This document shows, one piece after another, positions 7,509 through 17,212 of a stretch of 64,000 nucleotides of DNA. The position numbers were made by a program, and so were the translations under genes. Source of the stretch: Neolewinella xylanilytica (GTDB lineage Bacteria > Bacteroidota > Bacteroidia > Chitinophagales > Saprospiraceae); contig NZ_PTJC01000006.1 in the NCBI RefSeq assembly GCF_002934605.1, forward strand, positions 806,001 through 870,000. Direction: 5' to 3'. Each line of letters begins with the position of its first letter. Position 1 is the stretch's first letter. The notes beneath the pieces were generated by a model. That model was not told where the DNA came from and ran no database searches. It saw only the letters and a list, made by a program, of their open reading frames with translations.

Positions 7509-8111
7509 ATGGCCCGTACCAAAGAATTCGATGAGGATACCGTGCTGGATAAAGCACGCGACCTGTTCTGGGAACGGGGTTACCACGCTACGTCGATCCA
7601 GGACCTCGAGGCTTACCTCGGGATAAGCCGTAGCAGCCTTTATCGATTTTTCGGTGGCAAGCGAGAGCTGTACGATCGGACGCTCGCCCGGTATCAGGAG
7701 GAGAATTTTCAGCTTCTCCGGCGGCAACTGGGGCATACCAAAAACCTGAAGGCGGATTTGACCAATCTACTGTTGGCGACGGCCCGCCAATACAGCCCCG
7801 ATTGTGCCGCCCTCGCCAAAGGTTGCTACCTCGTGAACGCTACGACCGAAATGGCCAATGCCTGTTCACGGGCCCTCGATTTCGTAGCCGATAATCGGGA
7901 ACGGTTCGTCGACATCGTGGTGGAGCTCCTCGCGGCGGCGCAGCGGCGGGGGGAACTGGACCCGCAGGCCGACCCGAAACCGCTGGCCAACTATTTATTC
8001 CTCTGCTACAATGGGTTGCAGGTAGTCGTACAAACCCGCGTCGATCGCAACGACTTGGTAGCTACGGTAACCCACATCGTGGATGCTTTGCCCTGGACCG
8101 ATCCGGCTTGA
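7509..8111 (+). CDS. TetR/AcrR family transcriptional regulator
   Basis: A 200-residue one-component repressor. The N-terminal helix-turn-helix is plain: the stretch from RDLFWERGYHATSIQDLEAY to LGISRSSLYRFFGGKRELY (about residues 15-57) matches the TetR_N pattern. The C-terminal ligand-binding region is divergent. The start is the ATG at 7509, placed behind a TATCTTTG box. It lies 90 bp after an SDR gene on the same strand, and two ACG-nn-CGT palindromes upstream of that SDR are its likely targets. The ligand is unknown. Confidence 0.9.
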   Translation: MARTKEFDEDTVLDKARDLFWERGYHATSIQDLEAYLGISRSSLYRFFGGKRELYDRTLARYQEENFQLLRRQLGHTKNLKADLTNLLLATARQYSPDCAALAKGCYLVNATTEMANACSRALDFVADNRERFVDIVVELLAAAQRRGELDPQADPKPLANYLFLCYNGLQVVVQTRVDRNDLVATVTHIVDALPWTDPA

Positions 8112-8183
8112 CGCCAAATCACCCGTCATCGCCACCGTTTTCGGTCGCCCAGCACCACGCTACAGTCGGCCTTGCGCCCCACT

Positions 8184-10631
8184 TCAATCTTTAACCACTA
8201 GCGTAGCCGCGGCTATCCTGATCTCTTCGTAGCTATACTGCTCGCCGAAGTGCTCGAATACCGGCCGTAATCCCTCTCCGCTATAATCAGCGAGAAAGGC
8301 GGTCAGCGGAGCCAGGCGTTCGGCCGGCACTACCTCCTCGGCCGCCAGTTCGCCCTTCTTGACCCAATGCAGCAAGTGGCTGTGGATCGTTCCAACGGTC
8401 AAGTCCCGGTCGCTAGCAATTTGGTCAACTGACGTTCCCGCGCGGAATGCCGCCAGCGTAATCTCCCGCGAAGACAAACCGGGGGTGGATATAGCATCCG
8501 CTTTCTCCGTCAACTCGAAACTACCGGAGTGGACTGACACGTCCTGTTCCTCCGCATAATCGCTGACCAACGCAAGGATTTCGTCTCCATACATTTCAAA
8601 CTTGCGCTTACCAATACCGGGAATCGCCTGCAGGGCATCGGCATCACCGGGTAGTATGCCCGCTATGGTGAGCAAGACCGCGTTGTGCAGAATGCGGTAG
8701 GCCGGAACGCCCAGCTCACTGGCCGTGTGGGTGCGCCATTCCACCAGCTGGGCATACAATTCGGGATGCGACACGGTATCCAAGGTCACGGTGGGTTTGG
8801 ACGGTGATTTTTTTCGCTCCTGCTGGAAGTCCAGTATAGCATCCGTGCGGGCCCGCAGGTAGCGATCCGGAGTGAATCCTTCGTCAAGGGACTGAAAGCA
8901 CCGCAGCTTGATGGCAAAATCCAACCCGCACGCTTTCATCCGCTCGGTGACGGCGTCGTACACCTTCCGGTTATCGGACATGAAGGACAACTGGCCGAGG
9001 TTCGCATACAATTCCTTAATCGCGGGCACCATGTATGCCCCCGCTTTTTTTAAGCGCGTACCTAGTTCCTCACTTTCACTGGGAAGATGGGTTGCCTGTT
9101 GGTAGGTCTTCAGTTGCAGTTGAAAACTCCGGCTGACCTGACCGATCTTAGCTTCGAGTGCTTCCCTGATCTGCCTGGCTTCTTCCAGGGCTTTTCCCTG
9201 TACGGCTTGTTCGTGCTCGAACAGCGTACGCTCCAACTGGGCAAGGTGGCGATCGGTTCCCGAAAAGTCGAAAAGCTCCCGCAGGCAATTGTACTGGTAA
9301 AGCCGGCGATCGGCCGCCAGGTCTTCCGCCGTGGGCGCCTGTTCTTCCGCCCGGGTGGAATAGTCGCTGACTACCCTGTCCGTTTTTACGCTGTTGCTGC
9401 CGATGCGACTGCGCAGAACGATCCCTTCGAAGGTCTTGCACCGGCTGAGAGCCACGTACACCTGGCCGTGGGCGAAGGCGGCGGCCGCGTCGATGATCAC
9501 CCGCTCGAACGTTAGGCCCTGGCTTTTGTGAATCGTGATTGCCCAGGCCAGCCGCAACGGGTGCTGGGTAAACGTACCGATCACCTCGTCGGTTACCTCC
9601 TTACTCTGTTTGTTGAGTTCGTACTTTCTGTTTTCCCACACGACGGGTAGCACGGCGATCGATTCCTCGGAGGGGCTGACTACCGTAATCCGCTCGCCCT
9701 CGATGGCGGTAATTCGGCCGATTTTGCCGTTATAATAGGCGTGGCCCGCCGTATCGTTCTTATTGAACATCACCTGCGCCCCGACGCGAAAAGCCTGCTT
9801 GGGGTCATTGGGGTACATGGACGCCGGGAACTGCCCCTCGATTTCCGCCTCGAAGTGGTGCAAGGGGGTGGAAAGGGTGCCGAGTTGTCGCTCGTTGATA
9901 GCGTTCGCCGTCCGGTTGTGGGAAGTCAGCGTGATGTATTCATCTTCCTTGCGCGGCTCGAACTCCGCTCCGCGGTATCGGCTATTCAGCAACGACAGCG
10001 TGGCTTCGTCCATCCGATCGTGGCGCACGCGGTTCAGCAGGTCGATGAAGTCGCCGTCCGATTGCCGGTATATGTGCTTTAACTGTATGGTTATGACGCC
10101 CGACCGGGCCAGTTCCCGACTACCGAAGAAATAAGGGGTCTCGTAATGGCGGCTCATCTCCACCCACTCATTGTCCCGCACCACCGGCGGTAACTGGTGG
10201 AGGTCGCCGATCATCAGGAGTTGTACACCGCCGAAAGGCCGCTTATCCGCCCGGTATTTGCTCAGTACGGCGCTCAGGGCATCCAGTACGTCGGCCCGCA
10301 CCATGCTGATCTCATCGATGACGAGGAGGTCCAACCCCCGAAGCACCTCCGCTTTTTCGCGACCGAGACGATGTGTGCGCAGCTCCGCCTGGAGGCGATC
10401 CGGGGAAAGCACGCCAAAGGGAAGCTGAAACTGGCTATGAATGGTGACGCCTTTAGCATTGATGGCGGCCACGCCCGTAGGGGCCACCACGACCTTGCGC
10501 TTCGGCACCATATCCCGGATTTTATGCAGAAAGGTCGTCTTTCCGGTACCCGCTTTACCGGTGAGAAAAATGTGGCGGTCGGTCTGGCTGACGTAACGGT
10601 GGGCGAGTTCCAGTTCGGGATTGGTAGACAT
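8184..10631 (-). CDS. PIF1-like helicase with HRDC and C-terminal HTH domains
   Basis: An 815-residue superfamily 1B DNA helicase. The Walker A motif GKAGTGKTT is at about residues 25-33, Walker B is VIDEIS, the SF1 signature GDLHQLPPV follows, and the late motif VYVALSRCK sits near residue 400. This is followed by a long linker, an HRDC domain (around ILPGDADALQAIPGIGKRKF) and a C-terminal helix-turn-helix of the RecQ/HTH_40 kind. PIF1/Dda-type enzymes unwind DNA 5' to 3' and resolve structured DNA; the HRDC and HTH add DNA binding. Downstream it converges on the TetR gene with a 72-bp gap. A near-perfect 42-bp palindrome lies 50 bp upstream of its ATG. Confidence 0.92.
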   Translation of the reverse strand: MSTNPELELAHRYVSQTDRHIFLTGKAGTGKTTFLHKIRDMVPKRKVVVAPTGVAAINAKGVTIHSQFQLPFGVLSPDRLQAELRTHRLGREKAEVLRGLDLLVIDEISMVRADVLDALSAVLSKYRADKRPFGGVQLLMIGDLHQLPPVVRDNEWVEMSRHYETPYFFGSRELARSGVITIQLKHIYRQSDGDFIDLLNRVRHDRMDEATLSLLNSRYRGAEFEPRKEDEYITLTSHNRTANAINERQLGTLSTPLHHFEAEIEGQFPASMYPNDPKQAFRVGAQVMFNKNDTAGHAYYNGKIGRITAIEGERITVVSPSEESIAVLPVVWENRKYELNKQSKEVTDEVIGTFTQHPLRLAWAITIHKSQGLTFERVIIDAAAAFAHGQVYVALSRCKTFEGIVLRSRIGSNSVKTDRVVSDYSTRAEEQAPTAEDLAADRRLYQYNCLRELFDFSGTDRHLAQLERTLFEHEQAVQGKALEEARQIREALEAKIGQVSRSFQLQLKTYQQATHLPSESEELGTRLKKAGAYMVPAIKELYANLGQLSFMSDNRKVYDAVTERMKACGLDFAIKLRCFQSLDEGFTPDRYLRARTDAILDFQQERKKSPSKPTVTLDTVSHPELYAQLVEWRTHTASELGVPAYRILHNAVLLTIAGILPGDADALQAIPGIGKRKFEMYGDEILALVSDYAEEQDVSVHSGSFELTEKADAISTPGLSSREITLAAFRAGTSVDQIASDRDLTVGTIHSHLLHWVKKGELAAEEVVPAERLAPLTAFLADYSGEGLRPVFEHFGEQYSYEEIRIAAATLVVKD

Positions 10632-10680
10632 GGTTAGCGAGTTGTGGACCGCAAGTAAGGGCGACGGAGCGCAGGTGTCC

Positions 10681-10722
10681 CGTTTTTAAGCGTATATATT
10701 CGAATATATTCGTTTAAAAACG
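10681..10722. repeat. 42-bp near-perfect palindrome
   Basis: Symmetric about the TTCGAA at 10699-10704, with 19 of 21 base pairs matching across the full 42 bp. The central 16 bp ATATATTCGAATATAT are perfect and the ends are CGTTTTTAA and TTAAAAACG. It lies between the 3' end of osmC (10782) and the start of the helicase (10631), both on the minus strand. It could be the osmC terminator or an operator for the helicase. No T-run follows on either strand beyond those in the arms. Confidence 0.8.
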
Positions 10723-10781
10723 TTTACAGATGAGTCATATACAATAAGCGGCGGCTATCCGAGGATCTCGGCCGTATCCGA

Positions 10782-11252
10782 CTACACGCTCGTTGTCGGG
10801 TAGTACATGATTCGGAAGTTGACGGAACTAGCCAGAAAGCATTTTTCCCCGGCCTCCCGGTGCAAGGCGTTGGCCGTTCCGATCTTTTCCGGGTCCGCGA
10901 TCTTCACCGTAGGGTGGAGGGCGACCCCCGTGAATTTCCCCGAACCATCATCCGCTTCGTGCATCGTTCCTTCGGCCCGGTCCTGATAGTCGAGCACGAC
11001 GATGCCGTTCACCGCCGCAAGGTGGAGGTACCAAAGCATGTGGCAGGAAGACAGGCTCGAAAGGAACAACTCCTCGGGATTATATTTTTCCCGGTCGCCC
11101 CGGAACAGCGGATCACTGGAGGCTTCGATAGGGTGGTTCTTGCCGTCGACTTCGATGCGGTGGTCTCTGGAATAAGCACGATAGTCCAGGGTGCCGCTGC
11201 CGCGGTTGCCGGTCCAGGTTACTTGGCTCTGATAACGGTGTGTTCTTTCCAT
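10782..11252 (-). CDS. OsmC family peroxiredoxin-like protein
   Basis: A 156-residue cytoplasmic protein of the OsmC/Ohr superfamily, which reduces organic hydroperoxides using two cysteines. Both expected cysteines are present: Cys70 in SLSSCHML and Cys138 in GEKCFLASS. The motif NPEELFLSSLSSCHM is characteristic. It is divergent from rsgA with a 91-bp shared upstream region. The next gene on the same strand is the helicase, 150 bp away across a large palindrome, so the two are probably separate units. Confidence 0.9.
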   Translation of the reverse strand: MERTHRYQSQVTWTGNRGSGTLDYRAYSRDHRIEVDGKNHPIEASSDPLFRGDREKYNPEELFLSSLSSCHMLWYLHLAAVNGIVVLDYQDRAEGTMHEADDGSGKFTGVALHPTVKIADPEKIGTANALHREAGEKCFLASSVNFRIMYYPTTSV

Positions 11253-11343
11253 CCTTCAAAATCGGAAAGCCCGGGCGAATCACCAAACGATCCGGCCCGA
11301 TCCCTGTATCTTGTCGCCGCGCCCGCCCATCCGCCGCATACTT

Positions 11344-12318
11344 ATGATCGAAGGCACTGTCATCAAATCTACCGGTAGCTGGTATAACGTACTACTGGAC
11401 GAACCCACTCCCGAGGGGGACAACACGTTGCGGTGTCGGGTGGCCGGGAAGTTCCGGCTCGACGATATGAACCTCACCAATCCCATCGCCGTGGGTGACC
11501 GCGTCACCGTGGAATTGGAGACCAACAACGATGAGGAAACCGGGGCCATTCGGGGCATCGCCGATCGCAGAAATTACGTGGTGCGCCAGAGTCCGCGCCG
11601 CAAACACGACCTTCACCTGATCGCCAGTAACGTGGACCAGGCGATCCTGATCACTACTATTGTCGACCCCGGTGTCAAATTGGGTTTCATCGACCGCTTT
11701 CTGCTGATGACCGAGCCCTTCGGTATCCCGACGACCATCGTCGTCAACAAAGCGGATCTGTACGGTGCGGAAGAAATGGAGACCTATGAAGTAATCCGCA
11801 CTATTTACGCGGACATCGGGTACCGCGTCCTGCTGGTCAGCGCGACCACGGGGCGGGGCATCGAGGAACTACGGGCTATGATGCACGGTAAACGCAACCT
11901 GCTGAGCGGACAAAGTGGGGTAGGGAAGTCTACCCTCGTGAATGCCGTCGAACCCGGTCTGGAGCTCCGCACCGGCGAACTCAGCGACTACACCGGAAAG
12001 GGGCAGCACACCACCACCTTCGCCGAGCTCTACCAGTTGAGCTTCGGGGGGGAGCTCATCGACACCCCCGGCATCAAAACCCTCGGCTTTAACTACCTCA
12101 AGCCCCAGGACGTCGCCCACAACTTCCGCGAGATTTTCGTCGTCAGCGAAGATTGCCGGTTTGGTGGTTCCTGCCTGCACCGTACCGAACCCGGCTGCGC
12201 CGTCAAGGAATCGGTCGAGGAAGGGGATGACCGTGTGACCGATCTACGTTACTATTCCTACCTCCAGATACTGGAAGAAGTTGAAGGACAGAATTACTGG
12301 GAAAGAAGGAAGGTGTAA
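11344..12318 (+). CDS. rsgA: Ribosome small subunit-dependent GTPase A
   Basis: A 324-residue circularly permuted GTPase that acts late in 30S subunit maturation. In order: an N-terminal OB fold (starting MIEGTVIKSTGSWYNVLL), G4 motif NKAD near residue 135, G1 motif GQSGVGKST near residue 189, G3 motif DTPG, and the C-terminal zinc knuckle CRFGGSCLHRTEPGC. The start is ATG 11344; a TTG at 11311 lies within a TATCTTGT promoter-like element and is unlikely. The stop codon overlaps the ATG of the following methyltransferase by one base (TAATG). Confidence 0.97.
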   Translation: MIEGTVIKSTGSWYNVLLDEPTPEGDNTLRCRVAGKFRLDDMNLTNPIAVGDRVTVELETNNDEETGAIRGIADRRNYVVRQSPRRKHDLHLIASNVDQAILITTIVDPGVKLGFIDRFLLMTEPFGIPTTIVVNKADLYGAEEMETYEVIRTIYADIGYRVLLVSATTGRGIEELRAMMHGKRNLLSGQSGVGKSTLVNAVEPGLELRTGELSDYTGKGQHTTTFAELYQLSFGGELIDTPGIKTLGFNYLKPQDVAHNFREIFVVSEDCRFGGSCLHRTEPGCAVKESVEEGDDRVTDLRYYSYLQILEEVEGQNYWERRKV

Positions 12319-13241
12319 TGACCAAGTGGATATTGAAGGCAGCGGTCCAAAAGACAATCTCCTTTTTGCCGGCGAAAGAACGCATCAACTTTTTCTTTCA
12401 GAAGCACGTCACCCGTGGCGTGAAGTTATCGGACCAACACCTGGAATATAAACTGGATGCCGCCCGCGACCATATCCGGTATTACGAAACTTACGGGGCC
12501 ATACCCAGAGACGTGACCACGGTACTGGAATTAGGTACGGGATGGTATCCCATTGTTCCGCTGATGCTGTTTCTCGCCGGATTCGACCGCATCGTGTCCA
12601 TCGATATCCGAAAGTGGACCAGTAAGGAGCGGCAGCTGGTGAGTATTGGACGCGTGCTGCATTACCTTGACGAAGGGCGTCTTGCCGCCTACCTGGATCG
12701 AATCGTACCGGAACGGGTACATACCCTGCGCGGCATCCTGGCTTCTCCCGAAGCGTTTTCCGAGGAAGCGATCAACGAGCTGATCCAGTTATCGCCCCGG
12801 ATCATGGACGCCACCGCCCTTGACTTTCCGGATCATTGCTTCGATTTTATCTGTTCCAACAATACCTTCGAGCACATTTATGAGCCGGTATTACGCAAGA
12901 TCCTGTTGGAATTTAAGCGCGTGCTGAAAGGGGACGGCGTGATGAGTCACTTCATTGACCTGTCCGACCATTTCGCACACCTCGATCACTCCATCACCAT
13001 CTATAACTTCCTGCGCTTCGACGCCTGGCAGTGGAGGCTGATCGACAACGACATTCAGCCCCAGAACCGGCTCCGCTGGCGTGACTACCGGAAGCTTTAC
13101 CATTCAATCGGTATGCCTATTCGGGAGGAAAGCTACTTAGCCGGAAACGTAGCTGCGGTACGCTCGGCCCGTCTCAGTGCCGAATATGCCGCGTATACTC
13201 CCGAAGAACTGGCCATCAGCCATGGCTTTCTGGTGAGCTAA
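12318..13241 (+). CDS. Class I SAM-dependent methyltransferase
   Basis: A 307-residue predicted methyltransferase of unknown target. The SAM-binding motif I is VLELGTGWYPIVPLML (about residues 57-72), with an acidic motif II region around IVSIDIRKW and the typical CSNNTFEHI segment near residue 178. It overlaps rsgA by one base, which suggests cotranslation with a ribosome assembly factor. The sequence, however, looks like generic methyltransferases from polysaccharide or small-molecule pathways, and the following gene is a membrane glycosyltransferase-like protein. I cannot assign the substrate. Confidence 0.85.
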   Translation: MTKWILKAAVQKTISFLPAKERINFFFQKHVTRGVKLSDQHLEYKLDAARDHIRYYETYGAIPRDVTTVLELGTGWYPIVPLMLFLAGFDRIVSIDIRKWTSKERQLVSIGRVLHYLDEGRLAAYLDRIVPERVHTLRGILASPEAFSEEAINELIQLSPRIMDATALDFPDHCFDFICSNNTFEHIYEPVLRKILLEFKRVLKGDGVMSHFIDLSDHFAHLDHSITIYNFLRFDAWQWRLIDNDIQPQNRLRWRDYRKLYHSIGMPIREESYLAGNVAAVRSARLSAEYAAYTPEELAISHGFLVS

Positions 13242-13638
13242 AAACGGTGCGGCCATTCGGTACCGGAAGGGTTGCTCCACCGCCCCCCCGGGAGTTCGAA
13301 TCCGAAGCTTTCAATGCCAGTCCGTCGGCCATTTGCCTCCTGCATTAGCTACCTTCGCGCCTCACCTAAAACGCTATGTTTTACCCCATCATGGCCAAGC
13401 GACCGTATCCCCCCCGATCCGTATGGCTTTCCGATAGTGCCACGGATTTTCGCCCGGGCGGGTCGGGATTTTCCCTTCTTCCTCGCTCGACAACGTCCTT
13501 CCGAAAGACCGCCATTTGGCCGCTGTCCGATTTTCGCGGATACGGACTTCCCGCAGCCGTCGCTTTCGTCCCCTGCAACGGAGTATTTCAATCCCGGCAC
13601 TAGCTTATATGCCTTCGAATCATGAACAGCCCTATCGA
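13242..13638. other. Gene-poor interval
   Basis: About 400 bp without a gene I can support. An ATG at 13376 opens a 75-codon frame, but overlapping frames of similar length exist and its protein is unlike anything I recognise. TACCTTCG at 13350-13357 resembles a -7 box, but the nearest TTTG is only 14 bp upstream of it. The region may hold the promoter of the following membrane protein; I see no terminator. Confidence 0.5.
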
Positions 13639-15132
13639 ATGAAATTTACCCTGCGTTCCGGACTTTGGATGGTGGCCGGCTTGAGCGTACTGCTCAGCCT
13701 AGCCCTGCACTGGAGCATTCTCGGTGCGGAGATACAGGGCCACCACAACTGGCGTCAGTCGTACACCATGTGGAACATATACAACTTCGCGTACCACGAC
13801 AACGACATTTTAAGTCCTCGCGACGGTCAGTGGAATGGCGGGTCCAACATCAACCGATTGGAGTTTCCGATCATGCAGTGGGGAATCGCACAAGTCGTTC
13901 GACGCTTCGGCCACGAAATATTGGTCTCCCGCCTGCTGGTTTGGGTTATCGGCCTGGTCGGTCTGCTGGGTTTCTATCGGTTACTGCGGGTCATGGGATT
14001 TGCTGCCTGGCTTGCCCTGGCGGGTACCGTATTCTTTCAGTTTTCCCCGGTCTTTTATTTCTACACGGTCAACGTTCAGCCCGATCTGCTGGCGCTGGCC
14101 GCGGGTATATGGTACCTGTATTTTGTCTTTGCCTACTTTCGGGGCGGGACAACCGCCCGCTTGATTGGTGCGGGACTGGCGTTAATGATCGCCACATTGG
14201 CGAAGTTGCCTTTCCTGATGCTTTCTATCGTCTCCATCGTCTATTTCGTTTCGAAACTGTTCGAGAAGGGACAGGAACGGAGGAAATTAATCGGTTTCGC
14301 CGGGGGGCAATTGCTGTTGATTCTGCCGGCCCTGGCCTGGTATGCTTGGGTAATGCCAACCTGGAATAGCAGCCCGGCGCTCTACGGCATTTTCGGCAAC
14401 GAAAACACGCCGGAAGAGAATCTCCGCATCCTCCGACACTTTTATCAGCATTACATAACCTACGACCTGTTATCCCCGGCGGTATGGGTATTTTTCCTGC
14501 TGGGCGTTTTCGTACCGGCCCGTCCCCGCGTATCGGTATCGTATACGCGTTACGTTTGGGCGCTGGCCCTGATGACCATAGTCTACGTTATTCTGCAGTG
14601 GAATACGATTACGTACGTACACGACTATTACCTGCTGCCTCTCCTGCCTTGGATGTACATCGTGGTCTGCGCGGGCGCCGGGCGACTTGTCGAGTGGGGA
14701 GCGGCCCGGGGTCTGGTCAAGATGGGGTACACCCTGTTAGCTAGCGCACTGGTTGGCAGCCCCATTGCGGCGTATACCTTACGGCAGGAGTACTGGGAGG
14801 AGTCACGGAGCTACCATTACGATGAGTTCCGGGATATCTTTGCCTACCAGGAGGAACTGCAGGCAGCGGTTGATGACGACGCCCGGGTAATCGTAGCCAA
14901 TGACAATTCCGGTACGATCTTTACCTGGCTGATTCGAAAACAAGCATACGTGTTCGCAGGGGATAACTTACGTCCCCATTGGATCAAGGATATAATCGAT
15001 ACCCACCGACCTACCCACCTGTATTCGAATACCAGGGTTGTAGACGAAAATCCGGAAGCGGCGCCTTATCTGGATAGTCTGGTTCTCAGCCGCGGGAATA
15101 TTCGGGTATACCGCCTGGCGGATCCGGAATAG
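13639..15132 (+). CDS. GT-C type membrane glycosyltransferase-like protein
   Basis: A roughly 497-residue polytopic membrane protein with about ten hydrophobic segments, resembling the ArnT/PMT-like GT-C superfamily that transfers sugars from lipid-linked donors in the inner membrane. The first loop after TM1 carries HHNWRQSYT, a common feature of this group in Bacteroidota, and later LEFPIMQW. A soluble C-terminal portion follows the last membrane segment, from about LRQEYWEESRSYHYDEF on. Start alternatives are ATG 13609 and ATG 13639; I prefer 13639 because the membrane helix begins just after it. The acceptor and sugar are unknown. It converges with the NhaC gene at a 12-bp gap. Confidence 0.75.
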   Translation: MKFTLRSGLWMVAGLSVLLSLALHWSILGAEIQGHHNWRQSYTMWNIYNFAYHDNDILSPRDGQWNGGSNINRLEFPIMQWGIAQVVRRFGHEILVSRLLVWVIGLVGLLGFYRLLRVMGFAAWLALAGTVFFQFSPVFYFYTVNVQPDLLALAAGIWYLYFVFAYFRGGTTARLIGAGLALMIATLAKLPFLMLSIVSIVYFVSKLFEKGQERRKLIGFAGGQLLLILPALAWYAWVMPTWNSSPALYGIFGNENTPEENLRILRHFYQHYITYDLLSPAVWVFFLLGVFVPARPRVSVSYTRYVWALALMTIVYVILQWNTITYVHDYYLLPLLPWMYIVVCAGAGRLVEWGAARGLVKMGYTLLASALVGSPIAAYTLRQEYWEESRSYHYDEFRDIFAYQEELQAAVDDDARVIVANDNSGTIFTWLIRKQAYVFAGDNLRPHWIKDIIDTHRPTHLYSNTRVVDENPEAAPYLDSLVLSRGNIRVYRLADPE

Positions 15133-15144
15133 CGCCCCCGGGCA

Positions 15145-17094
15145 TCAGTCATCCATTTCCATGGTGCGCCCGACAATCTTTACGACGAAGTAAAGCAGTA
15201 CGAGCCCCCCCGCCATCAGGGAAAGACACACCAGCCAGCCACCGCCCAGGACCGTCGACAGGAATCCGGCGGTCATGGCCACCGCGCCGACTGTCAGGGC
15301 ATACGGAAGCTGGGTGCGCACGTGGTCGATGTGGTGGCAATCGGAAGCCAGGCTGGAGAGGATGGTCGTATCCGAGATCGGCGAGCAGTGATCGCCGAGC
15401 ACACTGGCGGCCAGCACGGTGCTGATTACGTTGTAGAGTAAGCCGGCCGCATCGGGTTCCGCCCAGCCGGACAGCATGGCCACCGTCCAGGTGAGGGGAA
15501 TGGCGATAGGGTAGAGGATCGCCATGGTACTCCAGCTGGACCCCGTAGAAAAACTAATCAGTGCCGCCAGCACGAAGATGACGGGCTGCAAAAGGTAAGG
15601 ATTGAGCGCATCGCCCAACAATTCGACCAGAAAGGTGGCCGTATGCAGTTCTTCCGTCGTCAGGGCCAGCGCCCAGGCGAGGGTGAGGATCATCACCGCC
15701 GAGAACATGGCTTTGAATCCCGCCGTGAGGGCGCCGATGGTTTGCGCGATGTTCATGATGCGCTGACCAACGGTGAGGACCAGGGCAACCACCACGCCGC
15801 TCATGCTCGCCCACAACAGGGCCACGTAGCTGTCAGCGGCGCCGATCGTCAGGCCCAATTTGGCGAAGAAGCCACCCTCCAGCGCACCCCACACGGCGCC
15901 CCAGTCACTCGAGGCCGGCGGATTCTCCAGCCCGCCAGCCAGGGAGTTCAAGCCGGTATCGAACAGGCCTACGATCGTCATCACCACTACCGTCAGTACG
16001 GGAATGACGGCGTTGCGGGCCCGGAGGGGAGCGCCCGGTATGGGGTCCAGGTCTTCCTGGTCGTCCACCGCGTCGGTTTCCAGGGCGGTAGCCTTCAGGA
16101 CGCCGGTGGTACGGGCGCGGGTTTCGGCGGTCAGCATCGGGCCGAAGTCGCGGCGCTGATAGATCAGGTAGAGGATGAACGCCAACGTGAAAATGGGGTA
16201 GTAGCTGTACTTGAGCGATTCGATGAAGACGGCATAGGGCGTCGTATTGGCGAAGTGCTCTACCTGCTCGATCCCGTCGCCGATGTAGCCCAGCTCCGCA
16301 CCGATCCAGGTGGTAATAAAGGCGACGGAAGCTACCGGTGCCGCCGTGGAATCGACGATGTAGGCCAGTTTCTCCCGGCTGATGCGGAATCGGTCGGTGA
16401 CCGAGCGCATCGTATTGCCCACGATAAGGGTATTGGCGTAATCATCGAAGAAGATGGCCACGCCGAGGAGCCAGGTGACAAACTGCCCCCGCCTGGGGTT
16501 GGTAGCGTATTTCGTCATCCGGTTCACCACCCCGGCCATGCCCCCGTTGCGGGAGATGATGGCCACCATGCCCCCGATCAGCAGGCTGAAGACAATGACC
16601 GACAGGTGGCCGGCGTCGTTCAGGGAATTGATGAGGTAGGTGTCGACGGTATCCAGCAAGGCTTTGATCACGCCCAGAAAGGCTTCGAACCGCAATCCTC
16701 CGGCGATAAAGGCCCCCACCCAGATGCCCGCAAACAGGGAGATGATGACCTCCTTGAATAGGAGCGCCAGGCCGATCGCAATCAGCGGGGGAAGGATAGA
16801 CAGCCACAGGGGAATGCGACGCAACCGGTCCGGCCCACTTCCGTCGGCCAGATGGTACAGCTCCGTATGGTCTTCCATACGCAGTAGCTGGACGCCGGAT
16901 TCCACCGGGATCAGCCAGCCATCGTCAACGGCAGTTGCCAGCACGGCTTCCCCGTTCAGTTCGAACGTTGCTCCTGCGTCCGCGCCCTGAATAAAAAGCC
17001 CTTCCTCGGTAGCCGTTACCCGCGGTTGCGCCCCTATACCGGACCAACTACACAGCAAAAAGGCGAACAAAAGCGTAAGTCTGGGGAGGGGCAT
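15145..17094 (-). CDS. NhaC family Na+/H+ antiporter with exported N-terminal domain
   Basis: A 649-residue protein combining a signal sequence (MPLPRLTLLFAFLLCSWSGIGAQ), a periplasmic region of about 90 residues, and a large NhaC-type transporter of at least ten membrane segments. Family motifs visible include GIWVGAFIAGG, FFDDYANTL and LGDHCSPISDTTILSS. The function is exchange of sodium for protons, or possibly of amino acids as in some NhaC relatives, at the inner membrane. The N-terminal extension beginning RVTATEEGLFIQGADAG is unusual for bacterial NhaC but seen in Bacteroidota. ATG 17094 was chosen because the signal peptide starts there; the longer upstream frame has no sensible N-terminus. 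Confidence 0.88.
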   Translation of the reverse strand: MPLPRLTLLFAFLLCSWSGIGAQPRVTATEEGLFIQGADAGATFELNGEAVLATAVDDGWLIPVESGVQLLRMEDHTELYHLADGSGPDRLRRIPLWLSILPPLIAIGLALLFKEVIISLFAGIWVGAFIAGGLRFEAFLGVIKALLDTVDTYLINSLNDAGHLSVIVFSLLIGGMVAIISRNGGMAGVVNRMTKYATNPRRGQFVTWLLGVAIFFDDYANTLIVGNTMRSVTDRFRISREKLAYIVDSTAAPVASVAFITTWIGAELGYIGDGIEQVEHFANTTPYAVFIESLKYSYYPIFTLAFILYLIYQRRDFGPMLTAETRARTTGVLKATALETDAVDDQEDLDPIPGAPLRARNAVIPVLTVVVMTIVGLFDTGLNSLAGGLENPPASSDWGAVWGALEGGFFAKLGLTIGAADSYVALLWASMSGVVVALVLTVGQRIMNIAQTIGALTAGFKAMFSAVMILTLAWALALTTEELHTATFLVELLGDALNPYLLQPVIFVLAALISFSTGSSWSTMAILYPIAIPLTWTVAMLSGWAEPDAAGLLYNVISTVLAASVLGDHCSPISDTTILSSLASDCHHIDHVRTQLPYALTVGAVAMTAGFLSTVLGGGWLVCLSLMAGGLVLLYFVVKIVGRTMEMDD

Positions 17095-17212
17095 ATGGGA
17101 GGCTTGGGCCGCCAATATACGGCAGGGCATTGCTTGGCGAAAAACCGCCGATCCGCCCGGAGCAGACAAACAATCCCGGGGTGGGAATGTACCTTGGGTA
17201 AGCCGATTCCCT

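Noticed and set aside
13285-13312. tRNA T-arm-like sequence (GAGTTCGAATCCG)
   Set aside because: The flanking bases do not form the T stem and no anticodon or D arm can be folded around it.
13376-13603. 75-codon reading frame upstream of the membrane glycosyltransferase gene
   Set aside because: Several overlapping frames of similar length exist, the protein resembles nothing known, and the promoter spacing is poor.
15643-16761. 372-codon plus-strand frame opposite the NhaC gene
   Set aside because: It is antisense to conserved transporter segments. Its composition (rich in G, R, H, Q) is typical of shadow frames.
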